Positions 58,852 through 64,000 of a DNA stretch of 64,000 nt are shown here, in pieces (within the stretch, counting starts at the first letter, position 1; each line of letters opens with the position of its first letter). The translations under genes were made by a program, and so were the position numbers. The stretch lies in NCBI RefSeq assembly GCF_032341175.1, contig NZ_CP135435.1, positions 2,666,001-2,730,000 of the forward strand, given 5' to 3'. This DNA is from Bacillus sp. DTU_2020_1000418_1_SI_GHA_SEK_038. GTDB lineage: Bacteria; Bacillota; Bacilli; Bacillales; Cytobacillaceae. The notes under the pieces were generated by a model. It saw only the letters and a program-made list of their open reading frames with translations. It was not told the DNA's origin and searched no databases.

Positions 58852-59979
58852 TTAATTCTTTCTCGATTCTGTCATTTGCTTCCAAACAGAACCCTTCGCT
58901 TCTTCTCCTTGCTCAATTCTTTCGATAGCTAGCTTAATTTGCATACTGACCTCAAATTCCGAATCATTTTCAGCTGCATTTAGTGCAGGGAGAGCCGTTT
59001 CATCTCCAACCTCATAAAGGAACATCGCTGCACGCCAGCGAACAAGTTTACTGCTATCCGTTAAAGCTTCCATCATTTCAGGCATGGCTTCTTTAAAGCC
59101 TAAATCAGAAAGACAGTCACCTGCTGTTCTTCTTACAGTGACAGTTTTGTCTTTTAATGCTTTATAGAGCAACGGAAGGACTTGTTTATCTTCAATCATT
59201 CCTAAATAAACGGTTGCTAATCTTCTAATTGAAGCCTTTTCATCCTGTAATGCTTTTTCCAAAACTGGCAAATCAGAAAGTTCAGGATCATCCATTTGCT
59301 CAAGCTTTTGGTAACGAGTGCGCCAATCAGGATCCTCTAAATCTTTAAGATTAATTTTAATTAGATTGCGAACAAGCTTTTGATTGCTTTTTTCAGGATT
59401 TTTAGCTTGCTCAACTAACAGGTTAAGCCGGCTATCGGGATAGGCTGCCATTAACTCTTCAACAACCTCTTTCCCAACTTGATCAAATTCGCCGTAACGA
59501 ACTCCGACTTCTACCCATTTACGGACTAATACAACATTATCCTCTTTTGACTGTGCTCCCGAAAGGGCCTTCATAAACAAATCAGGCAATCCAAAGCGTC
59601 TTTCTTCCGTTCCATCTGTCAGCTTCACTTGCATTGGGATCTCTTTATATTTTTGCACAAATACTTTGATTTCACCAAAGTGGTCATTCGTCTTCGGTCC
59701 ATCATTATTTTCCGCTTCCGCAGATTCACCGAAAGCCATTCTAACTTGAGGAAGTATTTCTTTCCAATCAAATTTAGCATTTCTTTCTACGGCTAAAAAA
59801 TCAGCTACGTGATAAACACCTTTTACTCCATCTATCTTCAGGATATCTTCAATCACTTTTGGCGCGCCTTCATATTTTTCTTTTTTATAATTATTGCTTT
59901 TCCCCATTGGCAGCTCTTCATCCAAAATAACCTTCATCGTATTCGGACTTGGAGTTGGTTCAATTGATAATATTTTCAC
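58852..59979 (-). CDS. ypgR: CvfC/YpgR family protein: NifU-N-like plus HEAT repeats
   Basis: 375 residues. N-terminal NifU_N-like domain (about 1-90; IEPTPSPNTMKVIL, KIDGVKGVYHVADFLAVERN), a linker, and C-terminal HEAT/PBS-lyase-like repeats (~225-355: DLPVLEKALQDEKASIRRLAT, VLPLLYKALKDKTVTVRRTAG, AMPEMMEALTDSSKLVRWRAA). Known as conserved virulence factor C in Staphylococcus aureus and YpgR in B. subtilis. A scaffold for protein interaction is likely; the biochemical role is unknown. TAAAGGGTGATTTTGCC precedes ATG. Confidence 0.9.
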   Translation of the reverse strand: MKILSIEPTPSPNTMKVILDEELPMGKSNNYKKEKYEGAPKVIEDILKIDGVKGVYHVADFLAVERNAKFDWKEILPQVRMAFGESAEAENNDGPKTNDHFGEIKVFVQKYKEIPMQVKLTDGTEERRFGLPDLFMKALSGAQSKEDNVVLVRKWVEVGVRYGEFDQVGKEVVEELMAAYPDSRLNLLVEQAKNPEKSNQKLVRNLIKINLKDLEDPDWRTRYQKLEQMDDPELSDLPVLEKALQDEKASIRRLATVYLGMIEDKQVLPLLYKALKDKTVTVRRTAGDCLSDLGFKEAMPEMMEALTDSSKLVRWRAAMFLYEVGDETALPALNAAENDSEFEVSMQIKLAIERIEQGEEAKGSVWKQMTESRKN

Positions 59980-60100
59980 GGCAAAATCACCCTTTACACT
60001 ATAATCAGCATGTTAACTACACTTATATTAACATAAAGTGGTGAAAAAGCAGTATTTTCAAGCTTCGACTGCGTACTACCTATTTGTTCATTATTATCTA

Positions 60101-61978
60101 TTAGTCTACAAGCTCAGAAAGATAAGTCCACCGCTCAATCAAATGTTCAAGTTTTTCATTTAATTCTGCTTCCTCGTCCATCAGCTTTTGAGCTTTTTCA
60201 AAATCGCTGCCCGTGTTAGCCATTTCTTCAGCAATTTCCTCTAATCGGGCTTCAACCCCAGCAATCGTGTCTTCAATTCCGTCCCATTCTCTTTGCTCAT
60301 TATAGCTTAGCTTTTTCTTTTTCGGTTTTTCCCTTTCCTTCTGTACTGGGGTAGCCGATTTTTCTTGAATATTGCTTTTCTCAGCTTCCTTTTCCAGATA
60401 TTCGGAGTAGTTCCCATAGAAGGAACCAATAAGCCCATTCCCATTTAAGATGAGAAGCTGATCAGCTACTTTGTCGAGAAAATAACGATCATGGGATACG
60501 GTAATAACAACACCAGGAAAATCTTCGAGATAATCCTCTAAAACCGTTAAAGTTTGTGTATCCAAATTATTTGTCGGTTCATCGAGAAGCAATACATTCG
60601 GCTCAGACATTAATATTTTCAATAAATAAAGCCGGCGTTTTTCTCCACCAGAGAGCTTTCTGATTGGTGTCCCGTGAGTATATGAAGGAAATAAAAATCT
60701 TTCCAGCATTTGTGCCGCGGAGATGGTCTTCCCGTCCGATGTTTCGACAACCTGCGCAGTTTCCTTTAAATATTCAATCATTCGCTTATTTTCATCCATG
60801 TCTTCGCTTTCCTGTGTATAATAAGCGATTTTCACAGTCTGGCCGATAATAACCTCACCAGAATCCAATGGGATTTTTCCAGCTAAAACATTCATAAGCG
60901 TTGATTTTCCAGAGCCATTTTTTCCGATGATTCCGATCCGATCTCCCGGCTTCACTAGCAAATCAAAATCATCTAAAATGATTTGATTTCCATATTTCTT
61001 AGAAGCAGATTTTAATTCAAAGACCTGCTTCCCCAGTCTGCTGCCGCTTAATGACATATCGAGCTTTTCGGATGATTTAACAGACGCAAGCTCATTATCT
61101 AAGCTCTCAAATCTTTGAATTCTCGCCTTTTGCTTCGTTGTTCTTGCCTTTGCTCCCCTTCTTATCCATTCTAATTCTCTTCTATAAAGATTTTTTTGCT
61201 TTTCAATTGTTGCAGCCTCATTTTCTTCGCGAATCGCTTTCGCTTCTAAAAAAGCCGCATAATTCCCTTTATAGCTATATAGTTTTCCGCCCTCTAGCTC
61301 AAACATTCTGTTCGTCACCCGGTCGAGAAAATAGCGATCATGGGTAACTAACAATAAGGCACCTTGATATCTGCCTAAATATTCCTCTAGCCATTTAACG
61401 GAATCATAATCAAGATGATTTGTCGGTTCATCGAGAATAAGCAAATCCGGTGATTGAATTAAGCTTTGCGCAAGGGCTACCCTTTTCTTCTGTCCGCCAG
61501 ATAGCTCGCCAATTTTTTTATTAAAATCTTCAATTCCAAGCTTTGTTAAAATAGATTTTGCATTTGTGTTAGCGTCCCAAGCATTCAACGCATCCATTCG
61601 TTTTTGCAGCTGGAATAGCTTTTCTTGATATCCCTGATTCTCGGGTTCTCTGTTCATTTGAATTAGTGCCTGCTCATATTCCCGTAACAATACAAGAACT
61701 GGCGCATCCCCTGCAAAAACTTGATCTAAAACAGTCATATGGGGATCCAAATTAGGTTCTTGTTCAGAATAAGAGATCGTATAATCCTTCGGTGCCATAA
61801 TTTCTCCAGAATCGGACAAATCCACTCCTGCTACAATTTTCAGCAAGGATGACTTCCCTGTCCCATTTACACCTATTAAACCAACTCTGTCTTTTTCCGA
61901 AATTGTAAATGAGATATCGTTAAAAAGCTCCTTTTCACCGTATGTTTTAGTTATATTTTCAACTGAAATCATTTTCAT
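60101..61978 (-). CDS. yfmR: ABC-F family ATPase YfmR (Uup type)
   Basis: Start set at ATG 61978, overlapping the ypgQ stop (ATGA). 625 residues with two nucleotide-binding domains: Walker A GVNGTGKSS and GKNGSGKST, signatures LSGGQKKR and LSGGEKRR, Walker B LLILDEP and VLLLDEP. The linker between is Arg/Lys-rich (EWIRRGAKARTTKQKARIQRFE, core RRGAKARTTKQKAR), and a C-terminal coiled coil (~540-625) defines the Uup/YfmR class. ABC-F proteins bind the ribosomal E-site; YfmR relieves stalling at Pro-rich motifs and is near-essential when EF-P is missing. Confidence 0.93.
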   Translation of the reverse strand: MKMISVENITKTYGEKELFNDISFTISEKDRVGLIGVNGTGKSSLLKIVAGVDLSDSGEIMAPKDYTISYSEQEPNLDPHMTVLDQVFAGDAPVLVLLREYEQALIQMNREPENQGYQEKLFQLQKRMDALNAWDANTNAKSILTKLGIEDFNKKIGELSGGQKKRVALAQSLIQSPDLLILDEPTNHLDYDSVKWLEEYLGRYQGALLLVTHDRYFLDRVTNRMFELEGGKLYSYKGNYAAFLEAKAIREENEAATIEKQKNLYRRELEWIRRGAKARTTKQKARIQRFESLDNELASVKSSEKLDMSLSGSRLGKQVFELKSASKKYGNQIILDDFDLLVKPGDRIGIIGKNGSGKSTLMNVLAGKIPLDSGEVIIGQTVKIAYYTQESEDMDENKRMIEYLKETAQVVETSDGKTISAAQMLERFLFPSYTHGTPIRKLSGGEKRRLYLLKILMSEPNVLLLDEPTNNLDTQTLTVLEDYLEDFPGVVITVSHDRYFLDKVADQLLILNGNGLIGSFYGNYSEYLEKEAEKSNIQEKSATPVQKEREKPKKKKLSYNEQREWDGIEDTIAGVEARLEEIAEEMANTGSDFEKAQKLMDEEAELNEKLEHLIERWTYLSELVD

Positions 61979-62619
61979 GATTGACCATTCCATTCATTAA
62001 AAAATTCTTCAAGATAGATTTCCATCAATTGATGACGTTTTTCCGCTATTTCCTTTGCTGTTTCCGTGTTCATCAAATCTTTCAGCTTTAACAGCTTTTC
62101 GTAAAAATGATGAATGGACGTTGACTTCCCTTTTCGATATTCCTCTTCTGTCATTGCCTCTCTTACCTGAATATCCGGAGAATAGATTAGCTGACCCTTT
62201 TTCCCACCGAAGGCAAAGGTTCTTGCAATTCCAATTGCGCCAATTGCATCTAATCTGTCGGCATCCTGCACAATTTTAGCTTCAACACTTGTTAATTCTG
62301 TTTTTTTTCCGCCTTTAAAAGAAATTGAACCAATAATCTCAATCATTTGATCTCGCATATTTTGTTCAAATTCAAGTGATCTAAGAAATTCAAATAGCTT
62401 CCTCTCTCCTTCTTCTTTAGAAGAGTTTAGTTTCTCATCAGGAACGTCATGAAGCAAGGCAGCCATTTCAATAATAAATCGGTCACCAATATTTTCCTTT
62501 TCACATATATATAAAGCATTTCTGCGAACCCTTTCAATATGAAACCAATCATGACCTGTACAGTCATCACCAAGAAGATCTCTTACAAAGTGTTCTGTTT
62601 TTTGTATAACAGCCTCCAT
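61975..62619 (-). CDS. ypgQ: HD-domain phosphohydrolase YpgQ
   Basis: Start set at ATG 62619, five bases after GGTGGAG (the longer frame from 62661 has no site). 214 residues. HD motif residues: H in HDWFHIERV, the HD pair in AALLHDVPDE, and the distal Asp in IVQDADRLDAIGAIGI. B. subtilis YpgQ hydrolyses (d)NTPs to nucleoside monophosphate and pyrophosphate. Translationally coupled to yfmR. In B. subtilis ypgQ neighbours ypgR; here yfmR lies between them. Confidence 0.92.
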   Translation of the reverse strand: MEAVIQKTEHFVRDLLGDDCTGHDWFHIERVRRNALYICEKENIGDRFIIEMAALLHDVPDEKLNSSKEEGERKLFEFLRSLEFEQNMRDQMIEIIGSISFKGGKKTELTSVEAKIVQDADRLDAIGAIGIARTFAFGGKKGQLIYSPDIQVREAMTEEEYRKGKSTSIHHFYEKLLKLKDLMNTETAKEIAEKRHQLMEIYLEEFFNEWNGQS

Positions 62620-62810
62620 AACAACTCCACCTTCAATTATCATCAAGAACCATTTTACCATGAAGGAATGAGATAGTTAAAAAATTACGCAGCCCAGCAT
62701 ACAATAAAACAATATTGCTTAATTCTCAGTAAAAAGGTATGGTTAATGAGATATTAATCTGGTAATATATAAAAAATGATAATATTCAAAATACGAATGA
62801 AGGTGAAACG

Positions 62811-63740
62811 ATGAAGGTCGTAAAGAATATAGCCGAATTAATTGGAGAAACCCCGTTAGTTAGATTAAATAGACTGCCTTCCAAAGATGGGGCAGAGGTT
62901 TATGTAAAACTCGAGTATTTCAATCCAAGCCGCAGCGTAAAAGACCGGGCAGCTTACAATATGATTGTCGAAGCAGAAAATGCTGGGCTGCTGAAAAGAG
63001 GTGCAACCATTATTGAGCCGACTTCAGGAAATACAGGAATCGGTCTTGCGATGAACGCGGCTGCCAGAGGTTATCGGTCGGTTATTGTTATGCCAGACTC
63101 AGCGACTGCAGAGAGAATTAATATTCTAAAAGCTTACGGAGCTGAAGTGGTACTTACACCTAGTGATGAAAAAATGCCAGGGGCTATTAAAAAAGCTCGA
63201 GAAATTGCCGCTTTCACTCCTAACAGCTTTGTTCCGATGCAGTTTGAAAACGAAGCAAACCCTAATATTCACCGAAGGACAACTGCAATCGAAATCATTA
63301 AGGCCATGGAAGAAAACGGGAAGAAGCTGGCAGCGTTTATTGGAACTTCGGGGACGGGTGGAACGATTACAGGTACAGGTGAGGAATTAAAAAAATATGA
63401 TCCTTCTATAACGGTACATGTTGTAGAGCCCGCGGGGTCTCCAGTATTGTCAGGGGGAGAACCTGGCAAACATAAGCTAGTTGGCACGAGCCCAGGCTTC
63501 GTTCCTCCCATTTTAAATACGTCAGTGTACGATGAAATTTTTCAGATAAAAGATGAAGAAGCATATGAAACGGTAAGAAAGCTTGCTGCCCTAGAAGGGA
63601 TATTACTTGGTCCCTCAGGCGGCGCATCCGTATTTTCAGCCCTTAAGGTTGCAGAAAGATTAACACCAGCAGAAACCGTTGTTTGTATCGCTCCAGATAC
63701 AGGTGAACGATATTTATCAAGTGACCTCTTTGATTTTTAA
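62811..63740 (+). CDS. Cysteine synthase-like O-acetylserine sulfhydrylase
   Basis: 309 residues, fold-type II PLP enzyme: IGETPLVRLNRL, PLP lysine K44 in SRSVKDRAAYNM, the substrate loop PTSGNTGIGLAM, phosphate-binding GTSGTGGTITGTG and LGPSGGASV. It makes cysteine from O-acetylserine and sulfide. YtkP/CysK paralogues are possible; SRSVKDRA in place of GSSVKDR (CysK) suggests the YtkP branch. GAAGGTGAAACG precedes ATG. Divergent from ypgQ. Confidence 0.9.
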   Translation: MKVVKNIAELIGETPLVRLNRLPSKDGAEVYVKLEYFNPSRSVKDRAAYNMIVEAENAGLLKRGATIIEPTSGNTGIGLAMNAAARGYRSVIVMPDSATAERINILKAYGAEVVLTPSDEKMPGAIKKAREIAAFTPNSFVPMQFENEANPNIHRRTTAIEIIKAMEENGKKLAAFIGTSGTGGTITGTGEELKKYDPSITVHVVEPAGSPVLSGGEPGKHKLVGTSPGFVPPILNTSVYDEIFQIKDEEAYETVRKLAALEGILLGPSGGASVFSALKVAERLTPAETVVCIAPDTGERYLSSDLFDF

Positions 63741-63741
63741 T

Positions 63742-63772
63742 AATAGGATGTACTGTTCATCCTATTTTCTTT
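63742..63772 (+). terminator. Intrinsic terminator after cysteine synthase gene
   Basis: AATAGGATG-TACTGTT-CATCCTATT then TTCTTT. Confidence 0.75.
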
Positions 63773-63827
63773 ACACCTAAATCCGATTAATTTCATGCGA
63801 ATAATTATGATAAGTTGAGGTGAAGTC

Positions 63828-64000
63828 ATGTACTTAACAATCGATAACATTAGTAAAAGTTTTACTAATGAAAAGAATGATAAAATCAAAGTTTTAGATA
63901 ACATAGATTTAAAGATTGAAAAAGGAAGTTTTAATTCGATTGTAGGTCCTTCTGGCTGTGGAAAATCAACATTGCTTTATTTAATTGCAGGGCTGGAACA
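63828..64000 (+). CDS. ABC transporter ATP-binding protein, 3'-truncated by window
   Basis: ATG after GAGGTGAAGTC. The 57 visible residues read [18 protein letters not shown], then [14 protein letters not shown] and Walker [20 protein letters not shown]. This is the N-terminus of an importer-type ABC ATPase of the SsuB/TauB/NrtD group (sulfonate, taurine, nitrate or related). Following a cysteine synthase gene, a sulfur-compound importer is a reasonable guess, but the rest lies outside. Confidence 0.8.
   Translation, partial: MYLTIDNISKSFTNEKNDKIKVLDNIDLKIEKGSFNSIVGPSGCGKSTLLYLIAGLE

Overview
This window is chromosomal DNA from a low-GC, endospore-forming member of the Bacillaceae (Bacillus in the broad sense). 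The evidence is the strong AGGAGG-type ribosome binding sites, frequent GTG/TTG starts, sporulation genes (Spo0M, a GerT-like coat protein, a YjcZ-family peptide, sigma-K-type promoters) and gene order matching the yoj/yod, kamA-yodT and ypm/ypj/ypi/ypg segments of the Bacillus subtilis chromosome. The genus cannot be fixed from sequence alone. No complete transposon, prophage, rRNA, functional tRNA or CRISPR array was seen.

Layout. 1-4.3 kb: end of a DedA membrane protein, an amidohydrolase, a structured RNA-like leader before an acetyltransferase, and a MATE exporter. 4.3-14 kb: a degenerate short-chain dehydrogenase, a GerT-like coat protein, a YkwD-type CAP protein, a lipoprotein/response regulator/histidine kinase operon, a CobW GTPase pair and an LCP protein. 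14-24 kb: the yod core (ctpA, yodJ, deoD, yodL, yozD, yodN, yozE) with GDPD, Spo0M and a hydroxyacid dehydrogenase inserted. 23.5-32 kb: the beta-lysine gene set (yodT-S-R-Q-P, a sigma-54 activator, then kamA-yokU behind a near-perfect -24/-12 promoter). 32-45 kb: YjcZ, an RsgA paralogue, a DUF4397 protein with a sigma-K-type promoter, the ypmS-R-Q block, an orphan kinase, tatA/tatC, ilvA and thyA-dfrA, with a mobile-element-like structured repeat fused to the dfrA 3' end. 45-55 kb: a tellurium-resistance-type (Ter) stress island between thyA and ypjP. It has two TerD proteins, TerC, TelA, YceG and four overlapping genes (citrate-lyase-like, two phosphoribosyltransferase-like, HAD phosphatase) that look like a pathway for a nucleotide-like metabolite; an ECF-sigma promoter precedes the first terD. 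55-64 kb: ypjP, an aminotransferase, ypiP, brxA, ypgR, yfmR, ypgQ, a cysteine synthase and the start of an ABC ATPase.

How the genes work together. Three themes recur. (1) Sporulation: three AC-N17-CATANNNTA promoters precede coat-type genes, alongside Spo0M and an orphan phosphorelay-type kinase. (2) Lysine use: KamA makes beta-lysine, YodP acetylates it, and YodT/YodRS/YodQ are placed to degrade it, with an enhancer-dependent switch on kamA. (3) Envelope and metal stress: ECF promoters before spo0M and terD, and the Ter island. The Ter biosynthetic module is the least understood system here and the best target for follow-up.
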